In this document: positions 16,518 through 24,340 of the stretch, in pieces
Position numbering within the stretch: the first letter of the stretch is position 1
Layout: each line of letters begins with the position of its first letter
Assembly: GCF_900109375.1 (NCBI RefSeq)
Contig: NZ_FOAB01000001.1
Coordinates: 868,001 to 932,000 of the forward strand
Direction: 5' to 3'
Source: Aquimarina amphilecti
Lineage (GTDB): Bacteria; Bacteroidota; Bacteroidia; Flavobacteriales; Flavobacteriaceae
DNA: 64,000 bases
Translations under genes and position numbers: made by a program
Notes under the pieces: model-generated
Databases searched by the model: none
Seen by the model: only the letters and a program-made list of their open reading frames with translations
Told to the model about the DNA's origin: nothing

Positions 16518-17747
16518 TTAATCTATGTACTTTGGATAACATATAAAATATTTAGTTACTGGTTTTGATAGCGCCTTTAAATTAAATTGATCCGTAGCAC
16601 TCACTATATCAACTATTTTGCTTGATTTATATAGAATATTTATATTCTGCTTATTTTGATGATAAGCTTGATTAGAAATCATTCCAGTAAATATAAAATA
16701 ACGTGCTTTTTCTTCTGAAATTTTAGATTTTGCTCTAAAATCATCAATCCGCTTATTTATTTTTTCAGGATTAAAGGTTTTCTTTTTAATCTTAATACGC
16801 AATAAATCTCTATCAATTATCATATTGCATAAGTTACGCAATACAAAGTCTTCCGAAGTAGTCCATTCCTTCATTGCAGAAACAATATCATAATCATCTA
16901 ATTTTGAAAAGGTTTCTAAAACCTCTTTTGTAAAATTATCTGCTGTTATTTTATTCTCTAAAAAAAACAATAATGGCTTACTGGCATTTAGTCTTTTTCC
17001 TTGATCAACTAATTCTTTTGCTCTTTTTAGAACTCTAATTAATAGACTTTCTGCCACTATACTTGTTTTATGTAAGTATACTTGCCAGTACATAAGCCTC
17101 CTTGCTAATAAAAACTTCTCTACTGAGTATATTCCTTTTTCTTCGACTACTAATTCATCTTCTACAACGTTAAGCATCGTTATAAGACGTTCACTATTTA
17201 TATTACCTTCTGCTACTCCTGTATAAAAACTATCACGTTTTAGATAATCCAATCGATCCATATCTAACTGTCCAGAAATCAACTGATGAAGAAACTGGCG
17301 ATGATACTCTCCTTTAAAAATTTGTATAGCAAGCGTTAAACTCCCGTTAAATTCTTTATTAATTTCTTCCATAAACATTAAGGAAATAGCCTCATGATTT
17401 ACTTCATTCACGATACTATGTTCCATAGCATGAGAAAAAGGACCATGCCCAATATCATGCAATAATATAGCTATACACAAAGCATCTTCTTCTTCAGGAG
17501 AAATACTAACTCCCTTAAAACGAAGGACTCTCACAGCATTCTGCATTAAATGCATACAGCCTAGAGCATGATGAAATCTTGTATGATGCGCTCCAGGATA
17601 CACCAAATAGGATAACCCCATCTGTGATATTCTTCGCAGTCGTTGAAAATATTTATGTTCAATGAGATCAAAAATTAGTTCATTAGGTATGGTAATAAAA
17701 CCGTAAATTGGATCGTTTAATATTTTGAGTTTATTTCTTTTTTTCAA
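16518..17747 (-). CDS. HD-domain phosphohydrolase (SAMHD1/dGTPase-like)
   Basis: A 409-residue protein. The N-terminal half has the HD-superfamily metal site: His in YPGAHHTRFHHALG (about 52-63), then LLHDIGHGPFSHAMEH with the HD doublet near 94-95, and a later Asp in LDMDRLDYLKRDSFY. This is the YdhJ/SAMHD1-like arrangement, so the likely activity is hydrolysis of a nucleotide or phosphate ester; dNTPase is one possibility, not shown. The C-terminal half is helical with basic stretches (KIKKKTFNPEKINKRIDDF). It is 25 bp upstream of lpxD on the same strand and probably the first gene of the lipid A transcript. A mechanistic link with lipid A is not evident. Confidence 0.87.
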   Translation of the reverse strand: MKKRNKLKILNDPIYGFITIPNELIFDLIEHKYFQRLRRISQMGLSYLVYPGAHHTRFHHALGCMHLMQNAVRVLRFKGVSISPEEEDALCIAILLHDIGHGPFSHAMEHSIVNEVNHEAISLMFMEEINKEFNGSLTLAIQIFKGEYHRQFLHQLISGQLDMDRLDYLKRDSFYTGVAEGNINSERLITMLNVVEDELVVEEKGIYSVEKFLLARRLMYWQVYLHKTSIVAESLLIRVLKRAKELVDQGKRLNASKPLLFFLENKITADNFTKEVLETFSKLDDYDIVSAMKEWTTSEDFVLRNLCNMIIDRDLLRIKIKKKTFNPEKINKRIDDFRAKSKISEEKARYFIFTGMISNQAYHQNKQNINILYKSSKIVDIVSATDQFNLKALSKPVTKYFICYPKYID

Positions 17748-17880
17748 GTTTATGATACTTTTATCAACAAATATATATGTATGAATTCAGAATTACGAAT
17801 TAACCGTTATGAATTATACTATATCCTTTATATATTGAAAGTAAAATTGTAATTATTTAAAATAGAAGTCGTCACTTAAT

Positions 17881-17935
17881 AAAAATGTAATTATAGAAAT
17901 AATTATTATTAAATAAATATTCATATTACATTTTT
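17881..17935. repeat. Inverted repeat upstream of porX
   Basis: AAAAATGTAAT (17881-17891) is repeated exactly inverted as ATTACATTTTT (17925-17935) with a 33-bp A/T-rich spacer. It lies in the 232-bp divergent region before porX. It could be a regulator site or an mRNA hairpin. No T9SS regulator motif is known to me to match it. Confidence 0.45.
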
Positions 17936-17979
17936 CAAGACATAATCATCCGATAATAACGAATAAAAAACAGCATAGA

Positions 17980-19530
17980 ATGAGCAACATAAAGATACTT
18001 TGGGTAGATGATGAAATTGATTTATTGAAACCACATATATTATTTCTCGAGAAGAAAAATTATGAAGTTACCAAATGCCAAAGTGGTACCGAAGCAATAG
18101 AAACACTCGAAGAAGAAAATTTTGATATTGTTTTTCTTGATGAAAATATGCCTGGACTATCTGGAATTGATACATTATCAGAAATTAAAGAAAAAAATGA
18201 TAGTCTTCCTGTGGTAATGATTACGAAGAGTGAAGAGGAATATATTATGGAAGAAGCAATTGGAAGTAAAATTGCTGATTACCTTATTAAACCAGTAAAC
18301 CCAAATCAAATTTTACTAAGTTTAAAAAAGAATTTAGACCATTCTAGGTTAATTTCAGAGAAAACTACTTCTAACTATCAGCAAGAATTTAGAAAAATAG
18401 CAATGGATATGGCTATGGTAAATTCTTATTCGGAATGGGTAGAATTATATCAAAAATTAGTGTATTGGGAAATTCAGTTGGAAGACATTGAAGATACTGG
18501 TATGTTTGAGATTCTAGAATCTCAAAAGGTCGAAGCAAATTCGCAATTTTGTAAATATATTGACAAGAACTATCCAGATTGGTTTAATGGTGATGAAGAC
18601 GCGCCAATTATGTCTCATACATTATTTAAACAAAAAGTGGTTCCTGAAATCAGTAAAGATCAACCTACGTTATTCATTGTTATTGATAATCTGAGATATG
18701 ATCAATGGAAAGCTTTTGAGCCTATTGTCAATAATTATTACAAAAAAGAAGAGGAAATATCATATTGCAGTATTCTACCTACAGCTACACAGTATGCCCG
18801 TAATGCCATTTTCTCGGGGCTTATGCCTGAAGACATGAAGAAAAGGCATCCAGACCTCTGGTTAGACGATGTAGATGAAGGAGGGAAAAACATGAACGAG
18901 AATGAATTCCTTACCGCCCAATTACAAAGATTAGGCCTTGATATTAAACACGAATATTATAAAATTACCAATGAAAGATCTGGAAAAACTTTAGCTGCCA
19001 ATTTTAAAGGATTAAAAGATAACGACCTAACTGTTGTAGTTTATAATTTTGTCGACATGCTATCGCATAGTAAAACAGAAATGGAAGTAATAAAAGAGTT
19101 AGCTTCTAATGATAAATCATACCGATCATTAACTCAGAGTTGGTTTAAGAACTCCCCTTTATTGGATATGATTCAACAAGCCCAACAAATGGGATTCAAA
19201 TTAATAATAACTACGGATCACGGAACCATCAATGTAAAAAATCCTTCGAAGGTTATTGGTGATAAGAATACTAGCTTAAATTTACGATACAAAACGGGTA
19301 AAAGCCTTACCTATGAAAACAAAGAAGTCCTAGCAGCAACGAATCCCAAAACAATACATCTACCTTCAATAAATATGAGTAGTTCGTTTATATTTGCTAA
19401 AGGTGATTATTTCTTTGCCTATCCTAATAACTACAATCATTATGTAAGTTATTATAGAAACACATATCAACATGGAGGAGTTTCTCTTGAGGAAATGATC
19501 ATCCCTTTTGCGGTTTTAAATCCTCGATAA
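17980..19530 (+). CDS. porX: PorX-type response regulator with PglZ/phosphatase domain
   Basis: A 516-residue two-domain regulator. The REC domain (1-120) has Asp10/Asp11, the phospho-acceptor Asp54 in VFLDENMPG, Thr82 and Lys104. The C-terminal PglZ domain of the alkaline phosphatase superfamily carries LFIVIDNLRYDQW, the nucleophile region LPTATQYARN (Thr268/Thr270) and the metal motif TTDHGTINV with Asp413-His414. This architecture defines PorX, which controls T9SS and gliding/secretion genes and, in characterised members, has zinc-dependent phosphodiesterase activity on oligonucleotides. The partner kinase PorY is not in the window. It fits with the T9SS sorting tail on the protein at 35873. 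A hairpin lies just after the stop. Confidence 0.94.
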   Translation: MSNIKILWVDDEIDLLKPHILFLEKKNYEVTKCQSGTEAIETLEEENFDIVFLDENMPGLSGIDTLSEIKEKNDSLPVVMITKSEEEYIMEEAIGSKIADYLIKPVNPNQILLSLKKNLDHSRLISEKTTSNYQQEFRKIAMDMAMVNSYSEWVELYQKLVYWEIQLEDIEDTGMFEILESQKVEANSQFCKYIDKNYPDWFNGDEDAPIMSHTLFKQKVVPEISKDQPTLFIVIDNLRYDQWKAFEPIVNNYYKKEEEISYCSILPTATQYARNAIFSGLMPEDMKKRHPDLWLDDVDEGGKNMNENEFLTAQLQRLGLDIKHEYYKITNERSGKTLAANFKGLKDNDLTVVVYNFVDMLSHSKTEMEVIKELASNDKSYRSLTQSWFKNSPLLDMIQQAQQMGFKLIITTDHGTINVKNPSKVIGDKNTSLNLRYKTGKSLTYENKEVLAATNPKTIHLPSINMSSSFIFAKGDYFFAYPNNYNHYVSYYRNTYQHGGVSLEEMIIPFAVLNPR

Positions 19531-19549
19531 ACAAAACATATATTAAATA

Positions 19550-19580
19550 GCATATGTAACAATAAAATTGTTACATATGC
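19550..19580 (+). terminator. Hairpin after porX
   Basis: A perfect 14-bp inverted repeat (GCATATGTAACAAT with a 3-nt loop) begins 20 bp after the porX stop and is followed by TTTATT. The T-run is short, so it may be a weak terminator or attenuator ahead of tsaE, which starts 40 bp later. Confidence 0.6.
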
Positions 19581-19620
19581 TTTATTGAACCTTTATAAGT
19601 CATTTAAAAAACGAATTGTA

Positions 19621-20025
19621 GTGAAAATAACGTATACCCTAGACGAACTTTCGCAAACTGCACAACAAATTATTACCAATTCAAAATGTAAAACATTACT
19701 CTTTGATGCCGAGATGGGAGTTGGTAAAACAACCCTAATAAAAGAGATCTGCAAACAATTAGGTGTTCTAGACACAATCTCTAGCCCAACCTACTCCTTA
19801 GTAAATGAATATAAAGGAGAGGAAAATACTATTTATCATTTTGATTTTTATAGAATACAGGACGAAGAAGAAGCATATGATATTGGTTTTGAAGAATACC
19901 TCGATACAAATGCCTGGATTTTTATAGAATGGCCAGAAAAAATATCTAATTTATTACCAGAAAATAGTGTTAAAGTTAAAATCGAACTTCTAAACGATGG
20001 TAAAAGAGTACTTTTTTTAGGGTAA
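19621..20025 (+). CDS. tsaE: TsaE, ATPase for t6A tRNA modification
   Basis: A 134-residue P-loop protein. Walker A is FDAEMGVGKTTLIKEI, followed by SSPTYSLVNEY, HFDFYRIQDEEEAYDIGFEEY and the closing FIEWPEKI motif, all standard for TsaE. It works with TsaB and TsaD to make N6-threonylcarbamoyladenosine on ANN-decoding tRNAs. I choose the GTG at 19621 because it gives the family N-terminus (KITYTLDELSQTAQQI) and family length. A TTG at 19585 would add 12 residues and lie almost against the porX hairpin. It follows porX by 90 bp on the same strand. Confidence 0.93.
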   Translation: MKITYTLDELSQTAQQIITNSKCKTLLFDAEMGVGKTTLIKEICKQLGVLDTISSPTYSLVNEYKGEENTIYHFDFYRIQDEEEAYDIGFEEYLDTNAWIFIEWPEKISNLLPENSVKVKIELLNDGKRVLFLG

Positions 20026-20228
20026 AAAGATGTTAAAAAAGCTATTTTAATAAACTTTAACAGAGTTACGCTTTTTCTTACAGTTATAATAGTCTATTTT
20101 TATTGTTGTTTTTTACTAGTACTTAATCGATAAAAATATGGTTTTCAACAGGAATCACGTAAGAGAGATACTTTTTTTCAGTAACAAAATAGCGTTCTTA
20201 CAGCTTGCAAAACTACAATTTTTTTAAA

Positions 20229-20260
20229 TTGAGCTACCGATAGATTTTCATCTAAGTTTG
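20229..20260 (+). promoter_or_regulatory. Candidate promoter for the overlapping ORF pair
   Basis: TAAGTTTG at 20253-20260 matches TAnnTTTG, and TTG at 20229-20231 lies 21 bp upstream in the -33 position. The predicted transcript would begin about 20 bp before the ATG at 20289. Confidence 0.5.
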
Positions 20261-20288
20261 GGCCTTAACTAATTTAAACCCTATAAAG

Positions 20289-20486
20289 ATGAAAATCACA
20301 ACAACCATTATTTTTAGTTTTTTATTTTCCCTATCAACCTACATGATCTCCGATGTAGATAATGACAACCAGACAAAACTCAATACCTCAACCACACAAA
20401 ATGACAACACCCAACAAGGAAAAGCTATCTCAAAATCCATGTCAACCCACATCAAACCAAAAATTAAAAAGCCTACGAACAGGTAG
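20289..20486 (+). CDS. Small exported or membrane peptide, overlapping next ORF
   Basis: A 65-residue ORF with an ATG about 28 bp after a good -7 element. It has a hydrophobic N-terminus (TTIIFSFLFSLSTYMI, about 5-20) like a signal peptide or anchor, then a polar Asn/Gln/Thr/Lys tail. Its last 125 bp are also read in the +1 frame by the ORF starting at 20362. Both frames are open through an A/C-rich segment. It is not a recognised family. It may be a genuine short secreted protein, a leader peptide for the next ORF, or a decayed N-terminus of one ancestral gene. Confidence 0.45.
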   Translation: MKITTTIIFSFLFSLSTYMISDVDNDNQTKLNTSTTQNDNTQQGKAISKSMSTHIKPKIKKPTNR

Positions 20487-20934
20487 TATCATTGCAATTT
20501 TAATAGCTTTTATACCTTTCTTGTTTTATTTCACAGATATTTTCCCAGATGGTGCCATCTGGGAAAATTCTTTTTTCACCTATCAAAGTAAATACTACGA
20601 AAGTGTAAGTACTTTTATATGGGTAGCTTTAAGTAAATTAATTCCTCTTACGCTCTTTATTATATGGTATCTTACTTGTAAAAATTGGTGGAGTAAAATA
20701 ATTTTAATCCCAATTGGTTTGTATTTTTTTCAACTAATATCAATCTTAAATGAAGACTCAGAAATAGTTGATAGTCAAGAAATTTATTATTTAATTCCTT
20801 TTGTTATCGTTATAATCTCTATTGTTTATGCAATTAGAGTCAAAATATTTGACAAAATTCATAATATTGATTTATCCGAGTTAGACAACATTAAAAAATC
20901 CAACAAAAAACCTTGGTGGAACAAACTTCGATAA
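20362..20934 (+). CDS. Membrane protein of unknown function, about 4 TM
   Basis: A 190-residue ORF (177 if the ATG at 20401 is used). The first 40 residues are polar (Gln/Pro/Asn-rich). TM segments follow at about 43-60 (SIIAILIAFIPFLFYF), 87-104, 110-127 and 140-158, then a short charged tail ending NKKPWWNKLR. No family was recognised. Because the N-terminus overlaps the 65-residue ORF in another frame, the start is uncertain; 20401 gives less overlap. Downstream, 153 bp separate it from alanine dehydrogenase. Confidence 0.65.
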   Translation: MTTRQNSIPQPHKMTTPNKEKLSQNPCQPTSNQKLKSLRTGSIIAILIAFIPFLFYFTDIFPDGAIWENSFFTYQSKYYESVSTFIWVALSKLIPLTLFIIWYLTCKNWWSKIILIPIGLYFFQLISILNEDSEIVDSQEIYYLIPFVIVIISIVYAIRVKIFDKIHNIDLSELDNIKKSNKKPWWNKLR

Positions 20935-21087
20935 TTGCAAAACATCAAAATTTACTAGGTTTTGAATATAATGGAATTATATCCGTCTAATTCTTTATTA
21001 CACATATAAATCTTCATAAATACTGCAATACTAAATTTGGATGCTATCCTTTTTTATTCGTAATTTGAGATATAGAATATCACACAA

Positions 21088-22287
21088 ATGAGCAAACCAT
21101 CCTCTCCTTTTACTAAAGAACAACTCCTGCCACAGGAAGAAATGATTGAAGTGGCACGAAAAAAAGGAAAACTTTTTATTGGGATCCCTAAAGAAACTAG
21201 TTATCAGGAGAAAAGAGTATGCCTAACTCCCGATGCCGTTGCGGCTTTAACGGCTCATGGTCATAGAGTATTGTTAGAAACCAATGCTGGACTGGGAGCA
21301 AGTTTTACTGATAGTGAGTACAGTGAAGCAGGAGCAGAAATCACCAATGATATTAAAAAAGTGTTTGGTTGCCCTATTATTCTCAAAGTGGAACCGCCTT
21401 CTATAGAAGAATTAAAACACATTAATCCGCAAACTGTATTAATTTCAGCTTTGCAGTTAAAAACTCAATCTAAGGTATATTTCCAAGAATTGGCAAAAAA
21501 GAGAATTACTGCTTTAGGATTTGAATTTATTAGAGATGCCGATGGAGCATATCCAGCTGTGCGAGCGTTAAGTGAAATTGCAGGTACTGCTGGAGTTTTA
21601 ATAGCTTCAGAGTTAATGAGCAGCGCTACTCAAGGTTCAGGTTTAATGATGGGTAATATCAGTGGCGTACCACCGGTAGAAGTAGTTATTATTGGTGCAG
21701 GTACAGTAGGTGAATTTGCAGCTCGTTCTGCCATAGGATTAGGAGCTAATGTAAAAGTGTTTGACAATTCTATTACAAAACTTAGATGTATTCAAACCAA
21801 CATAGGGAGACCATTATACACCTCAACAATACAACCCAAAAATTTATTAAAAGCCTTAAGACGTTGCGATGTTGTTATTGGCGCTGTTAGAGGAAAAAAC
21901 AGATCACCAATCATTGTATCAGAAACTATGGTAGAACGCATGAAAAATGGTGCTGTGATTATAGATGTAAGCATTGATATGGGCGGGTGTTTCGAAACCA
22001 GTGAAGTAACATCACATGATCATCCTACTTTTGAGAAACACGGAGTGGTACATTATTGCGTACCTAATATCCCATCACGTTACGCAAAAACTTCATCTTT
22101 ATCTATTAGTAATATCTTTACCCCATACCTGTTACAAATTGGAGATGAGGGAGGTATCGAGAATGCTGTACGTTTCGATCGAGGTCTAAAGAGTGGATTA
22201 TATTTTTATCACGGAATCCTAACCAGTAAATCAATAGCTGATTGGTTTGATCTTTCTTATCGTGATATCAACTTATTAATCCTTTAA
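21088..22287 (+). CDS. ald: Alanine dehydrogenase
   Basis: A 399-residue protein. The catalytic domain carries IGIPKETSYQEKRVCLTPDAVAAL and the substrate segment ending in AGLGASFTDSEY. The NAD-binding Rossmann domain has VVIIGAGTVGEFAARSAIGLGANVKVFD (about 203-230), then VIIDVSIDMGGCFETS. It converts L-alanine reversibly to pyruvate and ammonia with NAD+. A roughly 25-residue N-terminal extension precedes the usual start, as is common in this phylum. It is followed by the DUF4258 gene on the same strand at about 100 bp, possibly co-transcribed. Confidence 0.94.
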   Translation: MSKPSSPFTKEQLLPQEEMIEVARKKGKLFIGIPKETSYQEKRVCLTPDAVAALTAHGHRVLLETNAGLGASFTDSEYSEAGAEITNDIKKVFGCPIILKVEPPSIEELKHINPQTVLISALQLKTQSKVYFQELAKKRITALGFEFIRDADGAYPAVRALSEIAGTAGVLIASELMSSATQGSGLMMGNISGVPPVEVVIIGAGTVGEFAARSAIGLGANVKVFDNSITKLRCIQTNIGRPLYTSTIQPKNLLKALRRCDVVIGAVRGKNRSPIIVSETMVERMKNGAVIIDVSIDMGGCFETSEVTSHDHPTFEKHGVVHYCVPNIPSRYAKTSSLSISNIFTPYLLQIGDEGGIENAVRFDRGLKSGLYFYHGILTSKSIADWFDLSYRDINLLIL

Positions 22288-22386
22288 TTTTAATAATTAG
22301 GAAATTTTACTTGAGATTCTTTGCTGTATAGAAAGTTTATAAATGCAAAACTTTCATTACTTTTGATCATTGATTTTAGAACATCT

Positions 22387-22761
22387 ATGAAACTAGCGCA
22401 TCGACTGGGATTTTACTTTTTCGGATTTATTATTGGATTGTTTTTACTCATGTTTTTTTTAGGCGGAAAAAATGCATCTTGTGACTATTCTCCAAACGCC
22501 CGAGTACTTAAAAACATTAGAATCAAGGAACGTGTATTTTCAAAAGATATTTTAGCATCTATGCAAAAACATAGTATAGATACTGCCGACATCTCAACCA
22601 TATTAGCTTCAGGAAGCGTAGATTTTGGAAAGAGTAATACAAAATTAGATTCTTGTAATACTTATTTTATAGAAGGTAAGGCACAAGAAAAGAAGATAGG
22701 ATTACATATCACAAATTGTGATTCTATTGCCAAAGTTAACGCTTTAGAAATGTTAAAATAG
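22387..22761 (+). CDS. DUF4258 membrane-anchored protein
   Basis: A 124-residue protein with one N-terminal TM helix (FYFFGFIIGLFLLMFFLGG, about 9-27) and a soluble domain with ARVLKNIRIKERVFSKDILASMQKHSIDTADISTIL, then SGSVDFGKSNTKLDSC. The order (helix, IDTADI, GDVDF-like turn, KxYxIEGK strand) is that of DUF4258 proteins often found behind alanine dehydrogenase in Flavobacteria. Function unknown. The ATG at 22387 is preferred over a TTG at 22321, which would place extra residues before the TM. The gene converges with the GNAT pseudogene with no gap. Confidence 0.78.
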   Translation: MKLAHRLGFYFFGFIIGLFLLMFFLGGKNASCDYSPNARVLKNIRIKERVFSKDILASMQKHSIDTADISTILASGSVDFGKSNTKLDSCNTYFIEGKAQEKKIGLHITNCDSIAKVNALEMLK

Positions 22762-23280
22762 TCAAATTTTTCTGCTCATCACCCAAAAATCAAAATCCTC
22801 TTTACCAATATCAAAAAGGTGATCTCCTACAATAGTATAATGGTCTCTCTTGTAAAAAGCTACTGCTCTTTAATTTGACTTAAGTACAGACAACCAAATA
22901 TATTCGTAACTATTCCCTATTGCTTTATTGATTATTATTTTTTGTAATTGGGCTTCTATCCCTTTTGAAACATAATCTTTTAAAATGTAGAGTTTTTGTA
23001 GTTTACAAACTTTTCTATACTTAAGAAACTTAGACTGCGTTTGCAACTGAATTTTTGCACACCCTATAGCTTTTTGTTTATAAAATACAATCCAAAATAT
23101 GTTATCCAATTTTAGGGTACTACTTCTCAATTTTTCTTCAGAAAATGTCTTCTCCAAATAATCTATTAGATCCTACTTATCTCTAAAAAGATATCCAAAA
23201 GCTTGATCAAATGTTTTCTTTCCTAGATAAGAAATATCGGAAACATCCTTAATCGTAGCTATTCGTATCTGTACACTCAC
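22762..23280 (-). pseudogene. GNAT N-acetyltransferase, two in-frame stops
   Basis: Reading the minus strand from GTG at 23280 gives a 172-residue GNAT frame without frameshifts, but with TAG at 23173-23175 (after AFGYLFRDK) and TAA at 22870-22872 (after WLSVLKSN). Sequence after the second stop, RAVAFYKRDHYTIVGDHLF and then FDFWVMSRKI, is the conserved GNAT C-terminus, so the frame was once continuous. The acetyl-CoA loop is also altered (SKGIEAQLQ instead of the usual GxGxxL type). It starts 5 bp after the DUF1272 stop, in the same operon. It is probably an inactivated acetyltransferase; sequencing error would need two independent events. Confidence 0.82.
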
Positions 23281-23285
23281 TCTAA

Positions 23286-23576
23286 CTAGCGTTCTCTAGA
23301 ATCTATATCCCTATATTTCTGCAATAGTTCATTAAACATCTCTTTATCAATAGGCCTATAAACAACCTTAGTACTTACAGGGTATTTTTCTAAAAGTTCA
23401 GAAGGTCTAGATGGTCTTTTAGTAAAACCTCCTCCACAATTAGGGCAAACATTGTGGAGTATATTATCAACACAATCTTTACAAAATGTACATTCAAAAG
23501 TACAAATCATCGCATCTTTACTGCTGTTAGGCAATAATACATTACAGTTCTCACAAGTAGGTCTAATTTCTAACAT
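23286..23576 (-). CDS. DUF1272 zinc-ribbon-like protein
   Basis: A 96-residue Cys-rich protein. The pattern MLEIRPTCENCN, then CTFECTFCKDCVDNILHNVCPNCGGGF has four CxxC-type pairs, a RING- or treble-clef-like zinc site that defines DUF1272. A charged C-terminal helix (KEMFNELLQKYRDIDSRER) follows. Function unknown. The ATG at 23576 is preferred over a TTG three codons upstream, because MLEIRPxC is the family start. It is 31 bp after the PNPOx-like gene and directly before the GNAT pseudogene, so the three form one operon. Confidence 0.85.
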   Translation of the reverse strand: MLEIRPTCENCNVLLPNSSKDAMICTFECTFCKDCVDNILHNVCPNCGGGFTKRPSRPSELLEKYPVSTKVVYRPIDKEMFNELLQKYRDIDSRER

Positions 23577-23607
23577 ATCAATCAAATTAACATTATTAAG
23601 TTAAATA

Positions 23608-24267
23608 TCAACTTCTATTATTCACATATCTTAATACTGCATCAGGAATATCAACTCCATTTTTTAGATCAGGTTCCGAAATTGGCTCATATGCTACTTC
23701 TTTCATTGGTATCACGCCAGCCCAAATTGGTAAATCATGATCCTCTTTTTCATCTATAACACCTTCTGCCCTAACCTTAGCAGAGGCAGTATCGATTTTA
23801 ATAGCCATTACTAAAGTAGCATTAAATTCTTTTTCATTTGGTCGTCTTACATTATCCCAATGTCCAGGGACCATATGATTCAAAATACATTCTAAAGCGT
23901 TCATCTTCTCTTTAGGCTCTTCTACTTTACGCACATTACCAAAAACAGTAACGGATCTATAATTAGCGGAATGATGAAAAGCCGATCTTGCTAAAACCAA
24001 CCCATCAAGATGAGTAACGGAAATACTTGCCTTGCCTTCTTCCAACAAATTAACCATCATTCTGTTTTTTAATGAACCGTGAATATAAATCGTATCTCCC
24101 TCCCTACCATATGCAGTAGGTATCACTATTGCTTGATTATCCCAAACATATCCAACATGACATAAAAAAGTATCATCTAAAATTTTATTAATTTCTTCTT
24201 TATTATAGGTTCCTCTTTTTGCTCCTCTAATTATTTTATTAAGAGATGTAACTTGATATTCTGACAT
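23608..24267 (-). CDS. Pyridoxamine 5'-phosphate oxidase-like flavoprotein
   Basis: A 219-residue split-barrel protein. It has the start ATYLCHVGYV-like strand (LCHVGYVWDNQAIVIPTAYG), GDTIYIHGSLKNRMM, and SAFHHSANYRSVTVFGNVRKVE, typical of FMN-binding PNPOx-like proteins of the general stress/pyridoxamine group. Whether it oxidises pyridoxamine phosphate or binds another flavin or heme ligand cannot be told. It is transcribed divergently from a MocR-type PLP-binding regulator 73 bp away, a context common for B6-related genes. It heads the operon with DUF1272 and the GNAT pseudogene. Confidence 0.85.
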   Translation of the reverse strand: MSEYQVTSLNKIIRGAKRGTYNKEEINKILDDTFLCHVGYVWDNQAIVIPTAYGREGDTIYIHGSLKNRMMVNLLEEGKASISVTHLDGLVLARSAFHHSANYRSVTVFGNVRKVEEPKEKMNALECILNHMVPGHWDNVRRPNEKEFNATLVMAIKIDTASAKVRAEGVIDEKEDHDLPIWAGVIPMKEVAYEPISEPDLKNGVDIPDAVLRYVNNRS

Positions 24268-24280
24268 TACTTATTCGTTT

Positions 24281-24309
24281 TTTGATTTGATTCAAAATTA
24301 GTAGTTTTG
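24281..24309 (+). promoter_or_regulatory. Candidate promoter of the MocR gene
   Basis: TTTG at 24281-24284 and TAGTTTTG at 24302-24309 (TAnnTTTG) are 17 bp apart, 32 bp before the ATG at 24341. Confidence 0.45.
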
Positions 24310-24329
24310 TGGATTGTTAAAGTAATCCA
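24310..24329. promoter_or_regulatory. Candidate MocR operator
   Basis: The inverted repeat TGGATT (24310-24315) and AATCCA (24324-24329) has an 8-bp spacer. It sits immediately downstream of the candidate -7 element, between the divergent regulator and PNPOx-like genes. A bound dimer here could autoregulate the MocR gene and control its neighbour. Confidence 0.45.
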
Positions 24330-24340
24330 GTTCATACAAT

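Noticed and set aside
20966..20988. ATATAAT / ATTATAT small inverted repeat before ald
   Set aside because: Seven A/T-only pairs are expected by chance in this composition and no T-run or promoter element fits.
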